Source of the DNA: Micrasema longulum
Lineage: Eukaryota; Arthropoda; Insecta; Trichoptera; Brachycentridae
Direction of reading: 5' to 3'
Length of the DNA stretch: 64,000 nucleotides
Assembly: GCA_022494885.1 (NCBI GenBank)
Contig: JAGVSM010001377.1
Span: forward strand, 80,977 to 144,976
Shown: piece by piece, positions 1 through 9,958 of the stretch
How the letters are laid out: each line of letters opens with the position of its first letter
Numbering within the stretch: position 1 is the first letter of the stretch
Notes under the pieces: generated by a model
What the model was told of the DNA's origin: nothing
The model's database searches: none
What the model saw: only the letters and a program-made list of their open reading frames with translations
Translations under genes and position numbers: made by a program

Positions 1-509
1 GAAGACTCCCACTCTCACAATAATCAAAAATGGCAAATCACAATATTAATTAAACACATTTTAACATATTTACAATCAGGATATAAATTAAGTTATAAAA
101 GTTTTATTCAGAAATAACAAAAACAAAATTTAATAAATAATAAAATTAGTATTTATTTCTAACAGCCTGAAACAAATGAAGATAACATTTTTAAAATACA
201 ATTTGTTGTATTAAATTATTAAAAATAAGCATTAAATCTATTTATTTACAATTCATACTTCCATTAATTTGACTTTTTATGTATAAGTTATTTGTTATTG
301 TTCGTTATTAAGGATTAAATAACATGTTAGTATAATACTTAGTATAATTCATGAATTTAGTTAATTTTACAGAAGAATGTATTTTTAGTGCTATTTTTGT
401 ACATATGTAGTATAAAAAATGTACAGTTACAATTAAATATTTTTTATATTTTTTTCTTTTTTTTAGCAGCATTTGGATAGTAAATTCTGAAATGAGTTTT
501 AAATACAAA
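1..509. other. AT-rich flank, nothing recognised
   Basis: Strongly AT-rich with homopolymer runs. The short open frame around 308-508 is compositionally random (Lys, Ile, Tyr). No repeat family from the rest of the window was matched here. Confidence 0.5.
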
Positions 510-961
510 GTGAGAAAGTTCAGTTCTACGGGAAATAAGATGCAAAAAATGTTTCCTTACACGCGATAAAAATTAAAGTATTTAATTGTCCGATAAAGTT
601 TTTCGACAATGCATGAAAAAATCAATAAAACTGTGTCAATAAAAATCAACTACTTTGAAACATCGTGAACAATGCCGACTGGCCATAATTAATTAATTAT
701 AGCGTCGTTTTGGGTTGTGATAAATTTTCGGTTTTTGGGTACCCATTTTTTTCAACGTTTGGCATATTTTGACAGCTATGGGGTTCTACTTTTAAATGTC
801 AACACAACTTATCTACGACAACTCGCGACGTCACGGGCGGAGTTATTTCAAAATTACAAAACTTTTTAAATTCAGAGCGCTGATAATATGACACTAAAAA
901 TTTTTAGCTTGGTTAAATATTTTATAAACAAATAAAAAGAAGCAACTGAACTTCCTCATTC
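510..961 (+). mobile_element. MITE of the GAGGAACTTCAG family, copy 1
   Basis: Ends with CTGAACTTCCTCATT, the inverted form of the start seen in the better copy at 52,504 (AATGAGGAACTTCAG). The left end here is decayed (GAGAAAGTTCAGTTCTACGGG). The interior shares the GCGGAGTTATTTC block and the segment leading to AGCGCTGATAATATGA with the 52.5-kb copy. No coding capacity, so presumably a non-autonomous DNA element. Lies downstream of Fbxl7. Confidence 0.65.
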
Positions 962-2590
962 TGTATTTGCGTATTCATATCTTGCGCGCACGCAGATTTT
1001 CCGATTTTTGACATGTGTTTGTCGCGTATTTGTCAGATTTATCATTTGAATAAAAAATGTTCCATTGGCCATTTAAACCAACCAATGATAGGGCATAAGA
1101 CTTGTATATACCTATACTTCCCATATTCCTCTTCACAAATATGTTTCCCTTATCTCGTGCAATAAATTCAAATCATATTTCGTTAGTTTGCAAGTTGTTC
1201 AATTTGTTATAAATGTCCTTCGTGCGTTTATTTTCGAGTCAAATTAACAAATCTATTTTCTTACAGCACTGGCAAGGTAAGTTGACATTAAAGGTAAATA
1301 ACACATGCCATTATATCATTATTTCTTCGTGATTGTATGCAAATACTTGCTCTTTGAAAACTGGAATTTATTCATTCATACATAGCAAAAAAAATATTGC
1401 AAGAATTCGCAAATCAATTTTGTTCTTTAATGTTATGCAAATTACAAACTTGACAAAAAAATCATTCAAATATTTCATTTGAAAGGATACAAACAACAAA
1501 CGATTTTCCTTTGTTCACAAAATAAAACGTGCCTTGCTAAAATTGTAACGTAGACAGATTGAGAAAAAAAAATGTTGGAGGATGTGTTGATGTTATTTTA
1601 TACAATACATTTTCTGAAATACCGTACTGTTACTTTTAATGTATTATTATGAGTTGAAAGTATTGTTTGTATTGAAAATCGTTAAATGAAGATGGCATAA
1701 AAGAACCAAAAATATGCGTATTAATATTAAATGCGTATGCGGCGTACAAATGCAGTGCCTTTTTTAAAACCATAAATAACATGTAAATTTGCTGCTACTC
1801 GTATTATTATTTTTAGAAATCTTAAAAGCTGTTAACAAAGTGAATTAGTAAATAGATTTGTTAATAAATATGAAAAATTAATTTTATTTTTTTCCTGACA
1901 CAAAATTGGATTATAAAACATCGCATCGAAATGTTTGTGGGTAATATCTTTGATGGGCAGACAATAAAGTATAACTGCAAAAATGAAACTTTTCAGAAAA
2001 GCAAAAAAAGAGGATTTTTAAATGAACCTAATTATTTAGCTATGAGACTCATATTTAGCAAAATGAGTTATTATTCAAAGATCAATTCACATTCGAGTAA
2101 TTTGTACAAGTAACAGAAATATTTGTCATAATATGTATATTATAGAGTACTTGAACCATTAAAAATGGAACAGAAATGAGTCTACTTATACTACTAGTGA
2201 TAATGAAATGAGTTTACTCGGAGAATCTTCATGCGTCTAAGTTCCGCTAAACAAAGTTCGGCAGTAGGTCCTTGGAAAATATTGACCATTCCGAATATAT
2301 TACACTGCCCGATGAGCTAAAACACGAAAAATTGAATTAAAAATCCAGAAGTGTCGCAATTAAAAAATATTTCTGAAATCTTTTTGATAGTGATTAATGT
2401 AATTTTTCTAGATGGTGTTTTATGTTTCTTATACAATAATGTTTTCTTTCTATTTCGGATGTATTAATATATGTATGATATTATGTATGGTCAAAAAAAT
2501 GGTTTTTCTTGTGTACGTTCCCAAGTGAGTTTCTTTAATTACTCCTGGAAGTATAATATTTACTTTTTGTATTATATTGTTTGTTAATAA
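962..2590. other. Downstream flank, nothing recognised
   Basis: AT-rich sequence without splice-linked coding segments or a match to the repeat families seen elsewhere. The 60-codon frame at 1931-2113 shows no family resemblance and no second copy. Confidence 0.45.
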
Positions 2591-2591
2591 C

Positions 2592-3276
2592 TAGCGGACC
2601 CGACAGACGTTGTCCTGCCCGAACGTTGTCTTGCCTGTTATTAGCATTGGAAAAGACTTTGCATTGATAAGTAGATACCAAGGTACTTGTTAATGATTAC
2701 ATTACAAAACTAAAAATTGACAATATTAAAAAAATATTTAATTTAAGTAGGTACTTGTTTATGGTTGAATTCCAAAACATAACATAAATATTTTTTCAAA
2801 TGTGGCATTCTTTTTGCAAACGTCAAACTCCGGTCGTCTCACCAACAAAGGGATGTACTTTTGTAGGAATACGATTTTTAAAAATGTATTGAATTTAATG
2901 TTATTTTACTTTTACTAAAAATCCACTAAAAAGAAATAAATGGGTAGAAATTATAAGGAATTTAAGGAAAAAATCTGCTTGAGATCCACAAAAAACAAAT
3001 ACTGTTTGTAAACATTTAAAAACAAACTTTTTTATACACAAAAAAAACAACATCTTTCTATTTTTTTGCAAATGCATTCTCCTCGAATACAACCCTGGTA
3101 GATCGATGAATAAAACATTTATGCTCCTAGCTTCTTTTTAACATATTCAATTGAAGATTTTAATATCTAAGATGCACAGCGCAAAGATCTATATTTCTCT
3201 GAAAACCACACGTAAATCGGTTAAGCAGTTTAGGAGGAGTACGGTGACATCACACGTACAGAGGAATTATATTTAT
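2592..3276 (+). repeat. Interspersed repeat with CTAGCGGACCCGACAG start, copy 1
   Basis: Begins CTAGCGGACCCGACAGACG and runs to GTACAGAGGAATTATAT. A second copy in the same orientation is at 7577-8256 (about 680 bp each, similar throughout) and a shortened inverted one at 41,335-41,663. Shared blocks include GTTGTCCTGCCCGAACGTTG, CGTCAAACTCCGGTCGTCTC, TAGATCGATGAATAAAACAT and ACGGTGACATCACACGTACA. Repeats with these terminal motifs are widespread in insects. I cannot name the class with certainty: no terminal inverted repeats or poly-A are evident. The open frames on the opposite strand of the two long copies resemble each other only because the DNA does. Confidence 0.75.
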
Positions 3277-3808
3277 AAAATTTTTAATTTTTTTTTTTAA
3301 AAGAACTAACCTATATAACCACTCAATAAATGATAGAAAGGAGTCTACTCATATTCCTGAGACCATTTTATACTGTTTGTGCCACTTAAAATATGACAAA
3401 TATGCGCATTCTTATTCAATTAAATATCAAAATTTCATAGGCACAAGTTGTTTATTTTAGTTTTTGTATTAGTATAAGTGTACTAGTAATGGCAATGATG
3501 AAGGCAAACAAAGGAACATTTCCCCATATAAATCGTGAAATGAGCAAAATGCAGCTGTACTGTTAAGTCCGCCAATCAAAGATATAATAGTGTTTATATT
3601 CCATGCAGAGTATTCACATTAAAATATGTACGTTCGACATTTTCTAGTGGATAAACTTATTTTTTCAAAGAGATACATAGCACCATAAGTAAGGTTAGCT
3701 TAGCACGATATTTTTGTATAATTAGTAAAAGTACATATGTATTTAAAAATGTTTTTTCACAAGATTATAAATATAACCAAAACTATTTTTTAGTTAATAG
3801 TTAAGTAA
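3277..3808 (-). other. Probable 3' UTR and downstream flank of Fbxl7
   Basis: Directly follows the stop codon on the minus strand. AT-rich, with candidate poly-A hexamers at 3814-3809 and 3456-3451. No repeat family recognised. Confidence 0.45.
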
Positions 3809-3814
3809 TTTATT
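3809..3814 (-). promoter_or_regulatory. AATAAA hexamer overlapping the Fbxl7 stop codon
   Basis: On the minus strand the stop TAA at 3816-3814 shares its last A with an AATAAA at 3814-3809. If used, the 3' UTR would be only about 10-30 nt. A second AATAAA lies at 3456-3451, giving a 3' UTR of roughly 380 nt, which is more usual. Sequence alone cannot show which is used. Confidence 0.35.
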
Positions 3815-4349
3815 TAATAAAATCCTGGATTCGTATGTTCGATGACACACCGTTTACAATACTTCTTCACTGCTCTATATCCTTCCAAGGATATTTGGCA
3901 ATCCTGAATATTCAACTGTTGCAAGCCTCTGCAGTAATAAGCTACACATTGCACCCCTCTGTCCGTCACCAAATCACAATTTCTCAAGCTCAGTTTTTTC
4001 AGGTTAGGACAGCTTTCAGCCAAAGCTCTGAGCCCAGCGTCGCTAACGTCACATTTTCCTATGTCTAAAGCCCTTAATCTGGGACAAAACCTTGCTAAAA
4101 CTGTTATGGCATCATCGCTAACGGCTTCGCAGCCTCTCGCATTCAGGTATCTCAACTTGTAACACCTCCTGGCTATCACTTTGAGGCCTGCGTCGCTTAT
4201 TTGGTCGCATTTGGCGACAGACAGGTAGCGAAGAGTGGCTCCCAGCTTTGAAAGTTCGTAAAGTCCGAAGTCGGTGATGTGTGAACAATCTGACACCGAA
4301 AGCTCTCGAAGACCGGAACAGAAAGATGGTACAAATTTAAGACCGTCAT
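3814..4349 (-). CDS. Fbxl7: Fbxl7 last coding exon: C-terminal LRRs and stop
   Basis: Terminal coding exon. Seen: acceptor TTTTCTTTTCAG just before 4349, phase agreeing with the exon ending at 7179, and TAA at 3816-3814. Encodes residues 539-716 with about six LRRs: LRELSVSDCSHITDFGL, LRYLSVAKCDQISDAGL, LRYLNARGCEAVSDDAI, LRALDIGKCDVSDAGL, LKKLSLRNCDLVTDRGV, LQQLNIQDCQISLEG. It ends CKRCVIEHTNPGFY, almost identical to the vertebrate FBXL7 C-terminus and the strongest single piece of evidence for orthology. The LRR arc is the usual substrate-binding surface of FBXL proteins. The frame starts in the exon at 4349; an internal GTG or ATG start is not needed. The three exons sum to 2,151 nt (717 codons with stop). 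Confidence 0.96.
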
Positions 4350-4531
4350 CTGAAAAGAAAAAAAATACATTAGCAACTCTCGCGAAGAAGCAAAATAGAA
4401 AAGTTTTACAGAAATTATTTTTATTTATTTATTCATTCATTCATTTGAATACAAAAAAAAAATTTTTCATCGCGTTGAGTGCATTTCAGATAAAAACTTA
4501 CGATGAAAACTCAATAAAAATTGTTCATTTT

Positions 4532-5169
4532 ACAGGATGACTGGAACTGAACCAGCCATAGCAAATTCGCATATAGAGGAGGTCATTTGCTAATTATTGG
4601 ATCTTATTTTCACTAGCTAAAGTTTTAAAGTTTGGGAGATATGTCAATTTTTATATGTTACTAAGATTTTTTCCAAAATTTGACCTTCAAGCATTCAGAA
4701 CTTTATTTTTTTCATTTTTTGGAAGTCATTAACGTTTTGTGATTAAAATACGTCGGAATTTCCATTTAAAAAAAAGGTGACGAGCTAGAGAACTAACTGA
4801 GAGTAGAATCAATTATTGAAACACCGTAGTTTTTGTTTATTTCAGGTTAAATTTGATCGTAAAGTGTCTTTTTTTTTTAAAGCTTAATATTTTATTTTTT
4901 AACCCTAGTTTGAGGGAAGTTCCGACGTATTTTAATCAAAAATGTCTATGGCTACCAACAAATAAAATAAAAAAATCCTAAAATAATGGAAAAACATCAT
5001 GTTCTGAATGCTTGAAGGTTAAATTTTGGAAAAATCTCAATAAAGTATAAAAATTGACATATCTTCCAAACTATAAAACTTTAGGTAGTGAAAGTAAGAT
5101 CCAATAATTAGCAAATGACCTCCTCTTTGTGCGAATTTGTTATGGCGGGTTCATTTCCAGTCACTCTGT
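4532..5169. mobile_element. Long-TIR DNA element (ACAGGTGACTGGAA family), copy 1
   Basis: Starts ACAGGATGACTGGAACTGAA and ends in its inverse TTTCCAGTCACTCTGT. The inverted similarity reaches about 160 bp inward (GAGGAGGTCATTTGCTAATT, then GATATGTCAATTTTTATA, then CTTCAAGCATTCAGAAC). 638 bp, no coding capacity, inside the second Fbxl7 intron. A 616-bp copy at 51,170-51,785 has the same ends and a 4-bp direct repeat around it. No duplication is visible at this copy. Confidence 0.85.
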
Positions 5170-5690
5170 ATATAGTACTATATATTTAAAATAAAAATAC
5201 TATAATTAAAAACTATGCTTAAGTACAAGAACATAGAAAAAAATATTTGAAGTTGGTAATTATTAGTTTAAATAATGTACAATTGATAAATAAAAAAGCA
5301 AAACGTTTATAGTAAGCTCGTCGTTGCATTTATTTCCAAATTCTTTATCGTAAAAATAGTGATGCTATAGTAAATGAAGCATGACATAGGGTTGATTTTT
5401 TATGAAGTTTTTATGATTTTTTTACGCAGCTAAGAGCTCAAATATCGATTGCTACATTTGGATTTCAGTTAGAATGTAATTTCGTCATTATAATGACTAG
5501 AAATCATTAAGGTTGCTAGTTCAAGCTAGAGTATTGAACCCTTGAACAGTGGGAATATTTCAATGTTTGCACCCACTCGTCCACAAATCCATTTATTTTC
5601 GACGATTTCTCTTCCGTGTGCTAATAATATGGTAGATGAAGCTAAATGCAAGTGACGGTCGAAACAATCAGCCCGGTCTATCTATACAGG

Positions 5691-6044
5691 GTGTTCTTTA
5701 AACCCTGTTACATCCGAAACCACGAGGTTCAGTAATAGGCGAGAAGACATATTAGCATACTTAAAAAAATATTTAGAGCAAAGAAAATTTAAAAAAATTA
5801 AAAAATTAAAAAAACAAATGGTTGCTTACTTCTGCAGTGGAGAAGTGAGGGGAGCGCGGCGCAGTATCAGACTCCCCCCTCCCTCCTCTTCATTTCACCC
5901 CTGCAGAAGTAAGCAACCATTTGCTTTTTTGATATATTTTTTTTTTAAATTTTATTCGTTCTAAAAATTAATTTAATTTGCCAATATGTCTTCTTGCTCA
6001 TACTGATCATCGTGGTTTCGGATGTGACAGGGTTTAATGAACAC
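5691..6044. mobile_element. Foldback element, 354 bp, ends GTGTTCTTTAAACCCTGT
   Basis: The two ends are inverted copies over about 65 bp (GTGTTCTTTAAACCCTGT / ACAGGGTTTAATGAACAC, then CATCCGAAACCACGA and AGAAGACATATT). A second, inner inverted pair flanks the centre (AAATGGTTGCTTACTTCTGC / GCAGAAGTAAGCAACCATTT, 5817-5925). The GC-rich loop between is GAAGTGAGGGGAGCGCGGC and onward. Essentially one large hairpin with no coding potential. No target duplication was seen. Confidence 0.82.
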
Positions 6045-6126
6045 AAAATCATTTTGTATATTAAGTTACAGTGCAATAAAAAAATTATCCAAATGTTGAC
6101 TGACGCTAAAAATGATATATTTTGAA

Positions 6127-6464
6127 TAAACAAACAAACCATCACGCCGTTTTCCCGTAGGGGTAGGCAGAGACTATAGAACGCCATATCACTCTATCTT
6201 TGCATACATACCTCGCTTCCTCTGCATGCATACATCTTCTCATGCGCGCATGCCGATTATTCCGACTTTTGACATGTCCATCTTCAAGTATTTGATGGGC
6301 TTGATCTTGCCATGTCTTTCTCGGCCTTCCTCGTTTTCTGCATCATCGGCGCGCGTGCATGAGAAGATGTATGAATGTAGAGGAAACAAGATCGGTATGC
6401 AAAGAAAGAGTGATATGGCGTTCTATCCTCTCTATCTACCCTTACGGGAAACGGCGTAATGGTT
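6127..6464. mobile_element. Inverted pair of RTE-like LINE ends
   Basis: 6127-6355 carries, on the minus strand, the end of an RTE-like element (the TGYATGMATG...AGCGAGGTATGTATGC and CCCCTACGGGAAAACGGCG blocks, like those at 11.2 and 12.4 kb). 6351-6464 carries the same end on the plus strand (AAACAAGATCGGTATGC, CCCTTACGGGAAACGGCG). The last ~115 bp of each form inverted arms around a ~100-bp centre. Confidence 0.72.
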
Positions 6465-6768
6465 TCTTCGTATATTTTCTTTATATTTTAGAAATGACAA
6501 TTTTGTGATTTTCACTGTTAATTACAAAAAAAATAATGCCGCCTGAAATACAGTACAAAGAAATAAAACAATTTATTGAGAAAGATAGTATGGAAGAATA
6601 TAAATAAATAGAGTGAATTGTAAAATAAATAAAATTCTGTTTAATATTGTGTTTTCAAATAAGTTATGTCTGTTTTTTTTCCGAATGAAAAGAATAAGAG
6701 AAGACAATAAAAAGCAATACAACAAATCAGCCAATAATATAATCTCCTTCATTTTTTAAACAAATTAG

Positions 6769-6900
6769 TCAATAATTCATGGCATCTTCATCGTACACTA
6801 CGCAAACTTGGCGAGCAGCTTTGGCAGCTGAATTCCCTCGATTAGAAGCGAACGGAAAGAGATGTCGAAAATTCTCACTTTTGTCTACTTGACATTTCAT
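6769..6900 (-). pseudogene. Mariner-type transposase N-terminus (HTH), copy 1
   Basis: From an ATG at 6900 the minus strand reads 43 residues including NFRHLFPFASNRGNSAAKAAR and VYDEDAMNY, then TGA. This fits the first helix-turn-helix of mariner-like transposases (pattern FRHxLLxEFxxGxxAxxAARxIxxxxGEDA). After the stop the frame continues LICLKNEGDY, like the WFxxFKxGDF that follows in the family. The rest of the transposase, with its DD34D core, is absent. A second copy with the same stop codon is at 46.9-47.05 kb. Confidence 0.72.
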
Positions 6901-7178
6901 TTGAACGGCTTGTAATCAAATAAAATAATATAGTATATGTAACCTAAAAGCAAACAACATCTTGTAGTGCAGAAAAAATTCTTTCGAATGACGTGTAATC
7001 TTTGCCAATTGTTTTTAGCTTATTGCTCATTTTTAAATTTGTAAAAAAACACAACTTATGTTAACACCTAATATATAAAAAATGAAAAGGTAGGTAAACA
7101 AATGAAATAAAAAGCAAATTCGCCTTATGGAAATACAGTTTAAAATATTATAAAGGGACGTAGCGCCAAATATCTCAC

Positions 7179-7346
7179 CTGTAATCTGAGTGCACCTCCT
7201 TAGGTACAGGTAAACCAACTGTGGACACCCGCGGACTATCGCCTTCAATCCGAGGTCTTCTATCCCTGCACAGTCCGTCAGGTCCAAGTACTGCAGAGGG
7301 AGTCTTCTCGGAGGGTCGTTACTGATGCTGGATATCCTCGAACATC
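7179..7346 (-). CDS. Fbxl7: Fbxl7 coding exon: middle LRRs
   Basis: 168-nt exon of the Fbxl7 orthologue. Seen: acceptor ATTTTTCCAG before 7346 and donor ATTACAG/GTGAGA after 7179. It enters with two bases that complete the Gly codon begun by the exon ending at 34892, and leaves with one base (G) that completes an Asp codon in the next exon. Residues 484-538 of the joined protein are LRRs of the cysteine-containing type, including LQYLDLTDCAGIEDLGLKA and QLVYLYLRRCTQIT. The last motif matches the LTHLYLRRC segment of vertebrate FBXL7 at the same place. The reading frame continues past the donor into the intron only as an unspliced shadow. Confidence 0.95.
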
Positions 7347-7576
7347 CTGGAAAAATATATTTACATTATTATCAATAGGTAAAACGGTGTTTAAGGCCGC
7401 ACCCCGGGAATAACAGTGACACAACAAAAAAAATACAATTTACGAAGGAAGTTAACAGAATTGTCTGTAACGTAAAAGCAATTTTTTGTACAAAAACAAA
7501 TAAATTCTTATTTTTGTTTTTTTATATACCTTTAATTACAAGTTACTGACGAAGATGCTTCAAGTTTTTACACAAA

Positions 7577-8256
7577 TACTAGCGAACCCGAAAGACGTTG
7601 TCCTGCCCGAACGTTGGCTTGCCTGCTATCATCTTGGAAAAATACTTTTCATCTAGGTACTTGTGTGTGATTAAATTCCAAAACTAAAAATTGTTGATAT
7701 TAAAAATATATTGAATTTAAGTAGGTATTTGTTTATGGTTGAATTCCAAAAAATAAAATAAATATTTTTTCAAATATGGCTTTCTTTTTGCAAACGTCAA
7801 GCTCCGGTCGTCTCACCAACAAAGGGGTGTACTTATGCAGGAATACGATTTTTTTAAATGTGTTGAATTGAATATTATTTTAGTATTACCAAAAATCCAA
7901 TAAAAAAAAATTAAATGGGTAGAAATTATAAGGAATTGAAGAAAAGAATCTGATTGAGATCCACAAAAAACAAATTCTTTTTGTAAATATTCAAAAACAA
8001 ACTTTTTTATACACAAAAAAACAAAATCATTCAATTTTTTGCAAATGCATTCTCCTCGAATGCAATCCTAGTAGATCGATGAATAAAACATTTACGCTCC
8101 TAACTTCTTTTTTACATATTCGATTGTAGATTTTAATCTACAAACACGAACAGCGCAAACATCTATATTTCTCTGAAAACCGCAAGTAAATCGGTTAAGC
8201 CGTTAAGGAGGAGTACGGTAACATCACACGTACAGAGGAATTATATAAATAAAGAT
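7577..8256 (+). repeat. Interspersed repeat with CTAGCGGACCCGACAG start, copy 2
   Basis: Starts CTAGCGAACCCGAAAGACG and ends GTACAGAGGAATTATATA. Colinear with the copy at 2592-3276 over its whole length, differing by scattered substitutions and small indels. It sits in the large Fbxl7 intron, 230 bp from the splice acceptor of the middle exon. Confidence 0.75.
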
Positions 8257-8659
8257 TTCCAATTTCGTACAGTAAAATTTTATATTTTTTAACGATAAGA
8301 TTTTATTTTATAGACAGTTGAAAATAACTCTGCCTTCAGTAAACAAACATTCGTTTGCTAATCCAATGGCACAGCTAAAAGTTTACTCACTAGATAAATT
8401 ATTACAAAATTAAAACTCTTAGGTAAAAATCATTCCTGAGGAAATCGAATGGAGATTAGTCGGCCTCATTATATACTAGTTAGTGCGTTTGCCAGCTATT
8501 AAATAAATTAAATAAAAAAAATATCGTAGAACGATAAAAATTTAACCCCCGAGCGTTTTATTTCCTTCCATAAAATGTTTTCCATCTCTGTTGTTATTTG
8601 TTAAAATCAATATACCCTATGTAATTTTCGTACCATTTAGATTCATTTCAAACGCGTTG

Positions 8660-8928
8660 ACATTGTTGAAACACATAAAGTAATGTCACTTGCACTCGAG
8701 AGTATGTCTTCATGGACAAAAATACATGGACTTCTCATAAATCCAACAAAAACCCAAATTGTACTTGTTGGTAGTAAAAAAATGTATTCAAACGTTCATT
8801 TTTCGACACTTCCTCTTTTCAAAATAGACGGTACAGAAATTCCATTCATGATTTTAGTCAAAAACATTCATAAGCATTTATCAACAGTTGATAAATCCAT
8901 CCGGTTCATGAAGAAGTATAGAAATTGA
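8660..8928 (+). pseudogene. LINE reverse-transcriptase fragment (CR1-like)
   Basis: The plus-strand frame contains LESMSSWTKIHGLLINPTKT and QIVLVGSKKMYS, then LPLFKIDGTEIPF and VKNI. This is the stretch after the YxDD active site in CR1/Jockey-type reverse transcriptases (WxxxxGLxLNPxKTQxxxxG ... xxxDGxxIPxxxxVKNLG). The active site and the rest of the ORF are missing. Tail-like pieces of the unclassified repeat family (CATCTCTGTTGTAATATG) flank it. Confidence 0.68.
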
Positions 8929-9944
8929 AAATAAAAATACAAAAAATAAAATCTTCTCTAAGATGTTCTTCATCTCTGTTGTAATATGTTTATAGATTAT
9001 TTTGTTATTTACTAGAGTTATTTCTTAGTAAATATTAGATATTTTAAATGAATATGCACTGGAACTTAGTATGTACGAGTAAATATGTTTCCCATGCGAA
9101 CTTGTTCGTAGGTGTGAAAATTAATAATGTACGCATTCCTTTTTGCGACTAATATAACAGTACATTATGCTGGAATTTGTGCCGATTCTCCATGTTTGCT
9201 TAGTTATAAATACACGCCCTATAAGCGCATAGACGTCCACATTCCCTTCTTAAAGAGGTTTTAACTCTGTCGAAATATTTCTCAATATTATTGAACTCCT
9301 TAGAGCGTTAAATAGACAGTAAAATTATTTTCAAGTGGCAGACTTTTCATTTATTTTCCGTGTTCAGTTGGACGAAAGGATAGGAACTGTTTATTTAATC
9401 ATCAATAACGTATTGCTGGGTTTGTTAAAATAATAAATAACCTGATAAGCTAGACTTATGGAAGCTGGGGGAGTTTCTTGTAAAGAAGTGCAGTTAGTAA
9501 ACTTGACCGCCACGATAAATGTAATTACAAGTTAGTAGAAAGCTTCTGTAAATACTTTGCGGTGACCATTTACGCCTAACAGGTTTGCTGCAAATAACAT
9601 GTGGGTATTTTATGTACTTACAAACGTAATATGCGTTTATTTAAGCATATGAACATAGCACGAAAGGTGAGAACGCCATGTGATGACTATATCAAAAACA
9701 GTAATCGATTAATTCACCTGCTGGTTGCCTCGTTAACTAGTAAGTATTATTCATTGCATTAATGTGAAGGGGTTTACTTATCTGAATTGAGTTAATTAAT
9801 TATTATTGTAAATTCAATGTAGGCCAGATGCTCTGGTCAGTGAAAAAATATACACAAGAATATTATAAAAGAAAACCTACCTACGTATGTATGTGTTTAA
9901 CCAAATTTAAAAAAATAATTAACAACTTAAGCTGACAAACAAAG
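8929..9944 (+). other. AT-rich intronic stretch
   Basis: Only a decayed tail of the unclassified repeat family is recognised (about 9215-9290, TAAGCGCATAGACGTCCACA). The rest shows nothing I can support. Confidence 0.4.
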
Positions 9945-9958
9945 AAGCTAAACTGGCA

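Larger units (their letters stand above)
4350..7178 (-). other. Fbxl7 intron between the last two coding exons (2,829 bp)
   Basis: Bounded by GTGAGA at 7178 and TTTTCTTTTCAG at 4350. It contains a 638-bp long-TIR element (4532-5169), a 354-bp foldback element (5691-6044), an inverted RTE-like end (6127-6464) and a mariner-type transposase N-terminus (6769-6900). The remaining pieces (5170-5690, 6465-6768, 6901-7178) are AT-rich with nothing else recognised. Confidence 0.85.

Noticed and set aside
2901..3092. Related minus-strand peptides at 2.9-3.1 and 7.8-8.0 kb as a conserved small gene
   Set aside because: Both lie in copies of the same interspersed repeat. The peptide similarity follows from DNA similarity, and the peptide is low-complexity (Phe, Lys, Leu).
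3814..4296. A separate 160-codon gene starting at 4296
   Set aside because: The apparent start codon is GTG inside LSVSDC. The frame continues upstream to a splice acceptor at 4349 and joins the middle exon in phase.
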